Shown here one piece after another: positions 15,696 through 24,537 of a stretch of DNA of 64,000 nt. A program made the position numbers and the translations under genes. Source of the stretch: Streptomyces sp. SirexAA-E (lineage in GTDB: Bacteria > Actinomycetota > Actinomycetes > Streptomycetales > Streptomycetaceae); the NCBI RefSeq assembly GCF_000177195.2, contig NC_015953.1, forward strand, positions 2,232,001 to 2,296,000, written 5' to 3'. The notes beneath the pieces are model-generated. The model did no database searches. It had not been told where the DNA came from and saw only the letters and a program-made list of their open reading frames with translations. The stretch's first letter is position 1. Every line of letters begins with the position of its first letter.

Positions 15696-17627
15696 TCAGG
15701 AGGGTTTTACCACCGTCAGCGGCAGGAGCTTCTTGCCGGTGGGGCCGATCTGGATGCTGGTGTCCATCTGCGGGCAGACTCCGCAGTCGAAGCACGGCGT
15801 CCAGCGGCAGTCCTCGACCTCGGTCTCGTCGAGGGAGTCCTGCCAGTCCTCCCAGAGCCAGTCCTTGTCCAGGCCGGAGTCCAGGTGGTCCCAGGGCAGG
15901 ACCTCCTCGTAGGTCCGCTCGCGGGTGGTGTACCAGTCGACGTCCACGCCGAAGGCGGGCAGCGTGTCGGCGGCGCTCTTCATCCACAGGTCGTAGCTGA
16001 AGTGCTCGCGCCAGCCGTCGAAGCGGCCGCCGGACTCGTAGACCGCGCGGATGACGGAGCCGACGCGCCGGTCACCCCGGGAGAGCAGGCCCTCGACGAT
16101 GCCGGGCTTGCCGTCGTGGTAGCGGAAGCCGATGGAGCGGCCGTACTTCTTGTCGTCGCGGATCTTGTCCCGGAGCTTCTTCAGCCGGGCGTCGGTGTCC
16201 TCGGCGCTGAGCTGCGGGGCCCATTGGAAGGGCGTGTGGGGCTTGGGTACGAAACCGCCGATGGAGACCGTGCAGCGGATGTCGTTCTGGCCGGAGACCT
16301 CGCGGCCCTTGGCGATCACGTTGACCGCCATGTCGCCGATCTGGAGGACGTCCTCGTCGGTCTCGGTGGGCAGACCGCACATGAAGTACAGCTTCACCTG
16401 GCGCCAGCCGTTGCCGTAGGCGGTGGCGACCGTACGGATCAGGTCCTCCTCCGAGACCATCTTGTTGATGACCTTGCGCATGCGCTCGGAGCCGCCCTCG
16501 GGGGCGAAGGTGAGACCGGACCTGCGACCGTTGCGGGTCAGCTCGTTGGCCAGGTCGACGTTGAAGGCGTCGACGCGGGTGGACGGCAGCGAGAGGCCGA
16601 TCTTGTCCTCGGTGTACCGGTCGGCGAGGCCCTTGGCGATCTCACCGATCTCGGTGTGGTCCGCGGAGGAGAGCGAGAGCAGGCCGACCTCTTCGAAGCC
16701 GGTCGCCTTGAGCCCCTTCTCGACCATCTCGCCGATGCCGGTGATGCTTCGCTCCCGCACGGGGCGCGTGATCATGCCGGCCTGGCAGAAACGGCAGCCG
16801 CGGGTGCAGCCGCGGAAGATCTCCACGGACATCCGCTCGTGGACGGTCTCGGCGAGCGGCACGAGGGGCTGCTTCGGGTACGGCCACTCGTCGAGGTCCA
16901 TCACCGTGTGCTTGGAGACCCGCCACGGCACGCCGGACCTGTTGGGGACGACGCGGCCGATACGGCCGTCGGGGAGGTACTCGACGTCGTAGAACCCCGG
17001 GACGTACACCCCGCCCGTCCTCGCCAGGCGGAACAGCACCTCCTCGCGGCCTCCGGGCCGGCCCTCGGCCTTCCAGGCGCGGACGATCTCGGTGATCTCC
17101 AGGACGGCCTGCTCGCCGTCACCGATGACCGCGCAGTCGATGAAGTCCGCGATCGGCTCGGGGTTGAAGGCCGCGTGGCCGCCCGCGAGGACGATCGGGT
17201 GGTCGACGGTGCGGTCCTTGGACTCCAGCGGGATGCCCGCGAGGTCCAGGGCCGTGAGCATGTTGGTGTAGCCGAGCTCGGTGGAGAAGCTCAGCCCGAA
17301 GACGTCGAAGGCGCCGACGGGGCGGTGGCTGTCCACGGTGAACTGCGGCACCTTGTGCTCGCGCATCAGCTCTTCGAGATCGGGCCAGACGCTGTACGTG
17401 CGCTCGGCGAGGACGCCTTCGCGCTCGTTGAGTACCTCGTAGAGGATCATGACGCCCTGGTTGGGCAGCCCGACCTCGTAGGCGTCCGGGTACATCAGTG
17501 CCCAGCGGACGTCGCATTCGTCCCACGGTTTGACGGTGGAGTTCAGCTCACCGCCGACGTACTGGATGGGCTTCTGCACATGCGGGAGCAGAGCTTCGAG
17601 CTGTGGGAAGACCGACTCGGCAGACAT
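15696..17627 (-). CDS. TIGR03960 family B12-binding radical SAM protein
   Basis: A 643-residue protein with an N-terminal cobalamin-binding-like region (PDAYEVGLPNQG, GLSFSTELGYTNML) and a radical SAM core. The cluster motif GCTRGCRFCQAG lies near residue 280, followed by LSSADHTEI and FAPEGGSERMRKVINKMV. A C-terminal cysteine cluster (DCRWTPCFDCGVCPQ) follows. The substrate is unknown. The family works with TIGR03936, whose gene is normally close by but here lies 5 kb away beyond the island. The 3' end has been rewritten: the protein now ends LTVVKPS, while the copy beyond the island ends LTVVK. Confidence 0.93.
   Translation of the reverse strand: MSAESVFPQLEALLPHVQKPIQYVGGELNSTVKPWDECDVRWALMYPDAYEVGLPNQGVMILYEVLNEREGVLAERTYSVWPDLEELMREHKVPQFTVDSHRPVGAFDVFGLSFSTELGYTNMLTALDLAGIPLESKDRTVDHPIVLAGGHAAFNPEPIADFIDCAVIGDGEQAVLEITEIVRAWKAEGRPGGREEVLFRLARTGGVYVPGFYDVEYLPDGRIGRVVPNRSGVPWRVSKHTVMDLDEWPYPKQPLVPLAETVHERMSVEIFRGCTRGCRFCQAGMITRPVRERSITGIGEMVEKGLKATGFEEVGLLSLSSADHTEIGEIAKGLADRYTEDKIGLSLPSTRVDAFNVDLANELTRNGRRSGLTFAPEGGSERMRKVINKMVSEEDLIRTVATAYGNGWRQVKLYFMCGLPTETDEDVLQIGDMAVNVIAKGREVSGQNDIRCTVSIGGFVPKPHTPFQWAPQLSAEDTDARLKKLRDKIRDDKKYGRSIGFRYHDGKPGIVEGLLSRGDRRVGSVIRAVYESGGRFDGWREHFSYDLWMKSAADTLPAFGVDVDWYTTRERTYEEVLPWDHLDSGLDKDWLWEDWQDSLDETEVEDCRWTPCFDCGVCPQMDTSIQIGPTGKKLLPLTVVKPS
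15709..15772. repeat. Right attachment-site repeat inside the radical-SAM gene
   Basis: This 64-nt partner of 10796-10859 differs at three positions. It is now the 3' end of the TIGR03960 reading frame. Together the two copies delimit an insertion of about 4.9 kb. Confidence 0.8.
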
Positions 17628-17678
17628 CTGAGGACCTTCGTGAGCTGGCAGGGGTGACCATCCAGCGTACCCCGGTGC

Positions 17679-19217
17679 TCACCCCTTCAGCGCCGCCCGC
17701 AGTTCGGGACCGGAGGCCCGGGCCCACACGCCCGGCAGCTCGCGTTCCCGCTCGGCGGCCGCGGCCTCCTCACGCCCGTACAGCAGGCCCCAGGTGAACG
17801 CCGACTCCCCCGCCCCGTGCGCCTGGACGGCCAGGGTGCGCAGGGCGTCGCGGGCGACGACGCCGTCCTGGTGGTGCCCGAGCACCTTCTGGACCGCCTT
17901 CGTCCGCTCGGCGAACCTCTTGGCGGGCTTGCCCAGGGCGGGCCGGGCGGCCTCGGCCGCGTACCGGACGCGTTTCGCGGCCTTGCGCGCCTCGTGCATG
18001 GCCACGTCGCGGCCCTCGCCCGGCGGCTGCTCCAGGGCGTGCCCGATCCGGGTCTCCAGGCGCCGGTGGTCCTTCAGCACGGCGCGGGTCAGGACGTCCT
18101 TCGGGGCCCGGCCCGCGCGGGGCAGCAGGGGCGGGTCGGCCAGGAGGGCGTCCAGGGTGTCCAGCAGCGCCAGATACCGCTCCCCGTCCAGTGCGGCGGT
18201 GACCCGCTGCCGGGACGCGGTGCGCCGGGCGGCGGACGAGAGCTGGTACCGGGCCTTCACGGGGCCGAGGAGCAGGGTGCCGGGGACGGCGGCGGTCCGG
18301 GCGCGCAGCCGCGCGTCGAGGACCTCCCGGTCGCGCTCCGCCCCGAGCTCGCCGGCCAGCCACTTCAGCTCGGCGCGCACCGGCCGGGTGACGGCGGGGT
18401 CGAGCACCTTGCGGTACGTCCTGAGGGCGCTGCGCAGCCGCCGGGTGGCGACCCTCATCTTGTGCACGCCGTCGGGCGCGTCGCGGCGTACGGCGGGGTC
18501 GAGCTCGACCAGGGCCGTGACCTGGTGACGCACGTAGGCGAGCACGTGGTCGCCCGCCGTGCGCGGGGCCTTCCGCGGGCGCCCGGCCTTCCGCTTCCGC
18601 CCGCTGCCCTCGGGAGCGGTCTCCGCCAGGGCCCTGGCCAGCTTGGAGGCCGATCCGGAGGGACGCACGCCCCCCTTGCGCAGACGCCGTTCGACGGCGT
18701 CGAGGAGGGCCGGGTCGCCGTCGTCGGCCAGCTCGACCTCCATCTCGGTCCAGGCCGACGTGGTGCCGTGGCCCTTCCCGCCGAGCCGTTCGGCCAGGAC
18801 CTCGTCGATGCTCACCTCGGCGAGCAGGGCACCGTCCGCGTCGAGGAGGTGGTGGACGTCGCGGGCCGAGAGGATCCGTACGACGGGGACGACCGGGCGG
18901 CCGCGGACACGGGAGCGGATCAGCGCGGCCAGGTCGGGCGGGAGGGTGTCGGCGAGCGGGGCCCGGATCTCGTCGCGGACCCCGGCGGAGACGGGGAGCT
19001 TGAGGTGCCACCCGGCGTCGGCACCGCCGGTCCGGCGGCGCAGGGTGACGGATCCGGCCGCGAGCCGGAGGTCCTCGGTGTCGTGGTAGACCGCGTCGAG
19101 TTCGGTGAGGCCGCGGTGGACGACGGCCGAGACCCCGGCCACGCGGGTCAGGTCGGGCAGCCGGGTCTCGGGGGTCGCTTCGTACTTGCGCTCGATCTCA
19201 CGTTTCGAGTCCGCCAT
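17679..19217 (-). CDS. CYTH and CHAD domain protein
   Basis: A 512-residue two-domain protein. The N-terminal CYTH domain (to about 200) opens with the EIERKYE signature of the ExExK metal/triphosphate site and has RRRTGG and WTEMEVEL. The CHAD domain (about 230-510) is a helical bundle with conserved basic patches (HKMRVATRRLRSALRTYRKV, HEARKAAKRVRYAAEA). CYTH proteins bind or hydrolyse triphosphates and CHAD domains bind polyphosphate, so a polyphosphate-related role is inferred. The ATG at 19217 is preferred because AGGGAAAG lies 9 nt upstream; an ATG three codons earlier is possible. Confidence 0.92.
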   Translation of the reverse strand: MADSKREIERKYEATPETRLPDLTRVAGVSAVVHRGLTELDAVYHDTEDLRLAAGSVTLRRRTGGADAGWHLKLPVSAGVRDEIRAPLADTLPPDLAALIRSRVRGRPVVPVVRILSARDVHHLLDADGALLAEVSIDEVLAERLGGKGHGTTSAWTEMEVELADDGDPALLDAVERRLRKGGVRPSGSASKLARALAETAPEGSGRKRKAGRPRKAPRTAGDHVLAYVRHQVTALVELDPAVRRDAPDGVHKMRVATRRLRSALRTYRKVLDPAVTRPVRAELKWLAGELGAERDREVLDARLRARTAAVPGTLLLGPVKARYQLSSAARRTASRQRVTAALDGERYLALLDTLDALLADPPLLPRAGRAPKDVLTRAVLKDHRRLETRIGHALEQPPGEGRDVAMHEARKAAKRVRYAAEAARPALGKPAKRFAERTKAVQKVLGHHQDGVVARDALRTLAVQAHGAGESAFTWGLLYGREEAAAAERERELPGVWARASGPELRAALKG

Positions 19218-19265
19218 AGGACTCATCTTTCCCTGATGTGCGGGGTCATGCCCGCGGTGTCCCGC

Positions 19266-20456
19266 TCAGGCCGTTATCGGCCGCTGCACCCGGATCGACT
19301 GGAGCAGCCCGACCGCCACCCACACGGCGAACATCGAGGATCCGCCGTACGAGACGAACGGAAGCGGAAGGCCCGCCACCGGCATGATGCCGAGGGTCAT
19401 CCCGATGTTCTCGAAGGACTGGAAGGCGAACCAGGCGATGATCCCCGCGGCGACGACCGTCCCGTACAGCTCGGTCGTCTCGCGGGCGATCCGGCAGGCG
19501 CGCCACAGGACGACACCCAGCAGGACGATGATCAGACCGGCACCGACGAAGCCGAGTTCCTCGCCCGCGACGGTGAAGACGAAGTCGGTCTGCTGTTCGG
19601 GGACGAACTGGCCGGTGGTCTGCGAGCCCTGGAAGAGCCCGGTCCCGGTGAGTCCGCCGGAGCCGATGGCGATGCGGGCCTGGTTGGTGTTGTAGCCGAC
19701 GCCGGCCGGGTCGAGGGCCGGGTTGGCGAAGGCCGCGAACCGGGCGATCTGGTAGTCGTCGAGCACGCCGAGCTGCCAGACGGCCAGCGCGCCCGCCGCG
19801 CCCGCCCCGAGGAGTCCGAAGATCCAGCGGTTGGAGGCCCCGGAGGCGAGGAGTACGCCGAGCACGATGACGGCCATGACCATGACGGAGCCGAGGTCCG
19901 GCATCAGCATGACGACGGCCATCGGCACGAGCGCCAGGCCGAGGGCCTTGGCGACGGTCCGGTGGTCCGGGTGCAGCTGGTCCCCCGCGTCGACGCGGGC
20001 GGCGAGCAGCATCGCCATGCCGAGGATGATCGTGATCTTGGTGAACTCGGAGGGCTGGAGGGAGAAGCCGCCGGGAAGGAGGATCCAGGCGTGCGCGCCG
20101 TTGACCGTGGCGCCCAGCGGGGTCAGCACCGCGAGCACGAGCAGGACCGAGATCCCGTAGAGGACCGGGACCGCGCCCCGCAGGGTGCGGTGCCCGAGCC
20201 AGACGGTGCCGATCATCAGCGCCAGGCCGATACCGGTGTTCAGGACATGCCGGAAGAGGAAGTAGTACGGGTCGCCGTGGGTCAGCGAGTCACGCCCCCG
20301 GGTCGCCGACCACACCAGCAGCGACCCGATGAAGGACAGCGCGACCGCGGAGCCGAGCAGGGGCCAGTCCAGCCGCCGGACGACGGAGTCGCGGGCGGTG
20401 AGCTTGGCCCAGGCGGAACGTTCCGGGGCGTAACGGGCGACGGAGAAGCCTGCCAT
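19266..20456 (-). CDS. rodA: Peptidoglycan glycosyltransferase RodA (SEDS family)
   Basis: A 396-residue integral membrane SEDS protein that polymerises lipid II together with a class B PBP. It has about ten hydrophobic segments. SEDS landmarks include LLPGGFSLQPSEFTKI, the large loop with TGTGLFQGSQTTGQFVPEQQTDFVFTV split across it, and AGLPLPFVSYGGSS near the end. ATG 20456 overlaps the PBP2 stop as TGATG, so the polymerase and transpeptidase are translationally coupled. The N-terminal extension in the same frame overlaps PBP2 and is not real. Confidence 0.95.
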   Translation of the reverse strand: MAGFSVARYAPERSAWAKLTARDSVVRRLDWPLLGSAVALSFIGSLLVWSATRGRDSLTHGDPYYFLFRHVLNTGIGLALMIGTVWLGHRTLRGAVPVLYGISVLLVLAVLTPLGATVNGAHAWILLPGGFSLQPSEFTKITIILGMAMLLAARVDAGDQLHPDHRTVAKALGLALVPMAVVMLMPDLGSVMVMAVIVLGVLLASGASNRWIFGLLGAGAAGALAVWQLGVLDDYQIARFAAFANPALDPAGVGYNTNQARIAIGSGGLTGTGLFQGSQTTGQFVPEQQTDFVFTVAGEELGFVGAGLIIVLLGVVLWRACRIARETTELYGTVVAAGIIAWFAFQSFENIGMTLGIMPVAGLPLPFVSYGGSSMFAVWVAVGLLQSIRVQRPITA

Positions 20457-22627
20457 CAGTCCCGCCTCCCGGGGGCCACGGCGAGCGCGAGTGCCTGGGT
20501 GCCCTCGTCGGCGGGCGGCTCGGGGGTGTACGGCTTGATCTTCGGGGAGACGATCGAACCGTCCGGCGTGATCTTCGGGAGCGCCTTCTGCGGCTGGGGC
20601 AGCAGGGCCTTCTTGAGGTCCTGCTTGCCTTCGCCGTCCAGGCCGTAGATCGCGTTGTAGATGTTGCGCACGGCGGGTCCCGAGGCACCGGAACCGGTAC
20701 CACCCTGGGAGATCGTCATGACGATCGAGTAGTCCTTGGTGTACGTGGCGAACCAGGAGGTCGTCTGCTTGCCGTAGACCTCGGCCGTGCCCGTCTTGGC
20801 GTGCATCGGGATCTTGTCCTGGGGCCAGCCGCCGAACCTCCACGCGGCGCTGCCCTGGGTCGCGACTCCCGCGAGGGCTTGGTCTATCTTGTCGCGCGTG
20901 TCGCCCGTGAAGGGCAGCTTGCCGTGCGCCTGGGGCTCGATCTCCTGGACGGTCCTGCCGTCGCCGCTGACGATCGCCTTGCCGACGGTCGGGTCGTAGA
21001 GGGTGCCGCCGTTGGAGATGGCGGCGTAGATCGTGGCCATCTGGATCGGCGTGACGAGGGTGTCGCCCTGGCCGATCGAGTAGTTGACGGAGTCACCGGC
21101 GCGCATCTTGTAGCCCTCGGCACAGCCTTCGTACGCGAGCTGCTCGACGTACGTGCCGTCCTTCTTGCCCTGCTTGCACCAGGATTCCCGGTTGGCGTCG
21201 TAGAAGTCCTGCTTCCACTGGCGGTCGGGGACGCGGCCGGCGACCTCGTTGGGGAGGTCGATGCCGGTCTCCTTGCCGAGGCCGAACTGGTGGGCGGTCT
21301 TGTAGAACCAGTCGTTCGCGTTCTTCTTCGGCTTGTTGCCGCCGTCCTTCTGCCACTCCTTGTGCGCGATGCCGTAGTAGACGGTGTCGCAGGAGACCTC
21401 CAGGGCCCGGCCGATGGTGATGTTGCCGTATCCCTGGGACTCGAAGTTCTTGAAGGTCTGGTTGCCGATGGAGTACGAGCTCGGGCAGGGGTAGTTGCCG
21501 TCGAACGGGTATCCGGCGTTGACCGCGGCGGTCGAGGAGATGACCTTGAAGATCGACCCCGGGGCCGCGGTGCCCTGGATGGCCCGGTTCAGCAGCGGGA
21601 AGTTGGACTTCTTGCCGGTGAGCTCGGCGTAGTCCTTGGCGGAGATGCCGCCGACCCAGGAGTTGGGGTCGTACGTCGGCAGGGACGCCATGGACACGAC
21701 GCGGCCGGTCTTGGCCTCCATGACGACGACGGCGCCGGAGTCGGCCTTGTAGAACTCGTTGGTGTTGCGGTCCATCTCCTTGCGGGCGGCCTTCATGGCC
21801 TGGTCGAGCTCGTACTCGGCGACGGCCTGGACGCGCGCGTCGATGGAGGTGACGACGCTGGCACCGGGCTGGGCCTCGTCGTTCTGCGCCTCCCCGATGA
21901 CCCGGCCCAGGTTGTCGACCTCGTACCGGGTGACGCCGGCCTTGCCCCGCAGCTCCTTGTCGTAGGTGCGCTCCAGGCCGGAGCGGCCGACCTGGTCGGA
22001 GCGGAGGTAGGGCGAGTCGGTGTCCTGCGCCTTGGTGAGCTCCTCGTCCGTGACGGGCGAGAGGTAGCCGAGGACCTGGGCGGTGTTGGCCTTGCCTGGT
22101 GCGGCGTACCGGCGTACGGCGGTGGGTTCGGCGGTGATGCCGGGGAAGTCCTCGGCACGCTCCCGGATCTGGAGGGCCTGCTGCGTGGTGGCCTCGTCGG
22201 TGACCGGGATCGGCTGGTAGGGCGAACCGTTCCAGCAGGGCTGCGGCGTCTTGGCGTCGCAGAGCCGGACCTTGTCCTGGACGTCCTTGGGCTTCATGTC
22301 CAGGACCTCGGCGAGCCGGGTGAGCACGCCGACGCCGTCGTCCTTCATCTTCATCAGCTCGGTACGGCTGGCGGAGACGACGAGGCGGGTCTCGTTGTCG
22401 GCGAGGGGCACCCCGCGGGCGTCGAGGATGGAGCCGCGGACGGCGGGCTGCACGACCTGCTGGACGTGGTTGTTCTTCGCCTCGTCGGTGTACTCCTGGC
22501 CGTTGCGGATCTGGAGGTACCAGAGCCGTCCGCCGAGGGTGAGGAGCAGGGAGAAGACGAGGATCTGGATGACGACGAGGCGGATCTGGACCCGCTGGGT
22601 CCGGCCCGTCTCCGGAATATTGCTCAC
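20456..22627 (-). CDS. mrdA: Penicillin-binding protein 2 (class B transpeptidase)
   Basis: A 723-residue elongation transpeptidase. It has one N-terminal membrane anchor (LVVIQILVFSLLLTLGGRLW), the PBP dimer/pedestal domain, then a transpeptidase domain. The catalytic motif is GSIFK (SxxK, about residue 385). The second motif appears as SCD (EVSCDTVYYG) in place of SxN, common in this subgroup, and KTGTAEV is the third. A Lys/Trp-rich insertion (KDGGNKPKKNANDWFYK) lies inside the domain. GTG 22627 starts at the family N-terminus VSNIPETG; the longer frame upstream overlaps mreD and looks non-coding. Confidence 0.94.
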   Translation of the reverse strand: MSNIPETGRTQRVQIRLVVIQILVFSLLLTLGGRLWYLQIRNGQEYTDEAKNNHVQQVVQPAVRGSILDARGVPLADNETRLVVSASRTELMKMKDDGVGVLTRLAEVLDMKPKDVQDKVRLCDAKTPQPCWNGSPYQPIPVTDEATTQQALQIRERAEDFPGITAEPTAVRRYAAPGKANTAQVLGYLSPVTDEELTKAQDTDSPYLRSDQVGRSGLERTYDKELRGKAGVTRYEVDNLGRVIGEAQNDEAQPGASVVTSIDARVQAVAEYELDQAMKAARKEMDRNTNEFYKADSGAVVVMEAKTGRVVSMASLPTYDPNSWVGGISAKDYAELTGKKSNFPLLNRAIQGTAAPGSIFKVISSTAAVNAGYPFDGNYPCPSSYSIGNQTFKNFESQGYGNITIGRALEVSCDTVYYGIAHKEWQKDGGNKPKKNANDWFYKTAHQFGLGKETGIDLPNEVAGRVPDRQWKQDFYDANRESWCKQGKKDGTYVEQLAYEGCAEGYKMRAGDSVNYSIGQGDTLVTPIQMATIYAAISNGGTLYDPTVGKAIVSGDGRTVQEIEPQAHGKLPFTGDTRDKIDQALAGVATQGSAAWRFGGWPQDKIPMHAKTGTAEVYGKQTTSWFATYTKDYSIVMTISQGGTGSGASGPAVRNIYNAIYGLDGEGKQDLKKALLPQPQKALPKITPDGSIVSPKIKPYTPEPPADEGTQALALAVAPGRRD

Positions 22628-22721
22628 GGGGTGCCCCCGGTGCTGGTGGGTCGGCCGGGGGTACGGGGGTCGCCCCCGGAAGGAAGGCGCCTCGGTGGGC
22701 GTTCCCGGTGCTGACGCGGTG

Positions 22722-23381
22722 TCACAGTCGCTTGACCCCCTTGATCCTGCCCGCCCGCGCGGCACGGCTGCGGGCCGCCTTCACGCGCAGTCCGCCCCGC
22801 TGGCCACCGATCCGCAGACCCGTGCCGGAGGACAGCCAGCCCGCGGCGACGTCGCCGCCGGAGCTGTCGATGACCGGGTCGTTCTCGGTGCGTCTCGCGA
22901 GCGCCATGATCAGCGGCACGGTGAACGGTGCGAGCAGCAGGTCGTACAGCGCGGCGGTGAACATCAGTCCGGCCAGGCCCACATGGCGGGCCGGCGTGTC
23001 GTTGACCAGGGCGCCGACGCCGGCGTACAGCAGGGTCGATCCCACGGCGGCGGCGACCACGACGGCCATGGGGGCGAAGGCCGACTTGAGCTGGCCGTTC
23101 GCGGGGCGCGCCAGTCCGGCGCAGTAGCCGATGACGCAGAGCACGAGGGCGTAGCGGCCGGCGGCGTGGTCGGCGGGCGGCGCGAGATCGGCGAGCAGGC
23201 CAGCGCCGAAGCCGATGAGGGCCCCGCTGACGTGCCCGTAGACGAAGGCGAGGGCGAGGACGACGAGGAGCAGCAGGTCGGGTGTGGCGCCCGGGAGCTG
23301 GAGGCGCGCGAGTACGGAGACCTGGACGACGAGGGCGATGACGACGAGGGCGGCGGAGAGCAGCGTCCGGTTGAAGCGCAT
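22722..23381 (-). CDS. mreD: Rod shape-determining protein MreD
   Basis: A 219-residue membrane protein with about five hydrophobic segments (LLLVVLALAFVYG, FGAGLLADLAPPADHAAGRY). It matches MreD by position and composition, as this family is weakly conserved. A ~50-residue basic C-tail (RVKAARSRAARAGRIKGVKRL) extends past the last helix. It starts 11 bp after mreC and belongs to the mreB-C-D-PBP2-rodA transcription unit, which in Streptomyces chiefly serves spore-wall synthesis. Confidence 0.93.
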   Translation of the reverse strand: MRFNRTLLSAALVVIALVVQVSVLARLQLPGATPDLLLLVVLALAFVYGHVSGALIGFGAGLLADLAPPADHAAGRYALVLCVIGYCAGLARPANGQLKSAFAPMAVVVAAAVGSTLLYAGVGALVNDTPARHVGLAGLMFTAALYDLLLAPFTVPLIMALARRTENDPVIDSSGGDVAAGWLSSGTGLRIGGQRGGLRVKAARSRAARAGRIKGVKRL

Positions 23382-23392
23382 GGGGATCAGCT

Positions 23393-24439
23393 CTATTCCT
23401 GCTCGTTCGCCGCGTCACCGGCGACGGTGTCGGCGTCGCCGTCCGTGTTCCCGGAGGCGTCCGCGTCGGGATTCTCGTTGATGTTGCCGACGACCTTGCC
23501 GCTGCCGTCGACGAGGTCGCCGTTGGGCTGGGCGGTGACGGTGACGGTCGGGGTGGGCTTCGGCTTGGCGGGCTTCGCGGGCTGCTTCGGCAGGACGAGG
23601 TCGCGGGGGTCCTCGCGGGGCGCCTGGACGACGATGCCGACGACGTCGAGCTTGGTGAAGCCGACGAACGGACGGACGTACACGGTCCGCGTCAGGTCGC
23701 CGCCGGACGGGTCGACGCGGACGACCTCGCCGACCGGGACGCCCGGCACGAAGGGCTTGTCCTTGCTGGAACCGAAGGTGACGAGCCGGTCGCCCTTCTT
23801 CACCTCGGCCTTGCCGTTGAGGAACTGCACCGACAGCGGCCTGGATCCCTGCCCCGTGGCGAAGCCGAGCTCGTCGGTCTTCTCCATCCGGGTGCCGACG
23901 GTGAAGTCCGGGTCGTTGGCCAGGAGGACCGTCGCGGTGTTCGGGCCGACGGTGGTGATCCGCCCGACGAGCCCCTGGCCGTTCAGCACGGTCATGTCGC
24001 GCTTCAGGCCGTCGTTCGCCCCCGCGTCGATGGTGATCGTCCAGGAGAAGCCCTGAGCGGCTCCTATGGCCACGACCTGGGCGGCCTTGATGCCGTACTG
24101 GCCGGCCCCCGCGGTCTTGAGCATGGAGTCGAGCTGGCGGACCTTGCTGCTGTTGCGGTCGTCGCTGCCGAGCCTCGTCTTCAGCTCGGCGTTCTCGTGC
24201 TCCAGGGCCGCGATCCGGTCGTGCCGGTCGCCGGAGTCCCGTACGGCGCCGATGGCGTTGCCCACCGGGTCGACCGCGGCCGCGACGCCGTTCTCGACCG
24301 GTCCGAAGACCGTGGCGGCGGCCTGCCGGGCGCCGTCCACCGGTGATTCCTCGCCTCCGCGGATGTCCACCGTGATCAAGGCGAACGCGATGGCGATCAG
24401 CAGCACCAGGAGCAGCCGGCTCTCTCGTGTGTCCCTCAC
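23393..24439 (-). CDS. mreC: Rod shape-determining protein MreC
   Basis: A 348-residue bitopic protein with an N-terminal anchor (LLLVLLIAIAFALITVDI) and a coiled coil (HDRIAALEHENAELKTRL, about 75-95). The periplasmic double beta-barrel contains GLVGRITTVGPNTATVLL and KKGDRLVTFGSS. The C-terminal ~70 residues are Pro/Lys then Asp/Gly-rich and look disordered. MreC links MreB filaments to PBP2/RodA outside the membrane. Confidence 0.95.
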   Translation of the reverse strand: MRDTRESRLLLVLLIAIAFALITVDIRGGEESPVDGARQAAATVFGPVENGVAAAVDPVGNAIGAVRDSGDRHDRIAALEHENAELKTRLGSDDRNSSKVRQLDSMLKTAGAGQYGIKAAQVVAIGAAQGFSWTITIDAGANDGLKRDMTVLNGQGLVGRITTVGPNTATVLLANDPDFTVGTRMEKTDELGFATGQGSRPLSVQFLNGKAEVKKGDRLVTFGSSKDKPFVPGVPVGEVVRVDPSGGDLTRTVYVRPFVGFTKLDVVGIVVQAPREDPRDLVLPKQPAKPAKPKPTPTVTVTAQPNGDLVDGSGKVVGNINENPDADASGNTDGDADTVAGDAANEQE

Positions 24440-24488
24440 GTGCGGCGGCCGTGCCTTCCTCGTCGGAATGTTCGTGCCTGTATATCAA

Positions 24489-24530
24489 CGTTCCGCCGCA
24501 GGGCACGGTCGGTGCCCGTACGGCGGAACG
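24489..24530 (-). terminator. Hairpin between mreB and mreC
   Basis: CGTTCCGCCG (24489-24498) and CGGCGGAACG (24521-24530) pair perfectly. Inside, GGGCAC/GTGCCC form a second stem. It fills most of the 98-bp gap and probably lowers read-through from mreB into mreCD. Confidence 0.6.
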
Positions 24531-24537
24531 CCGGGTC

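Noticed and set aside
10796..15772. The island as a defence island or complete anti-phage system
   Set aside because: No nuclease, helicase, reverse transcriptase, CRISPR or toxin-antitoxin pair is visible. The identifiable genes are mobile-element remnants, regulators and small-molecule enzymes.
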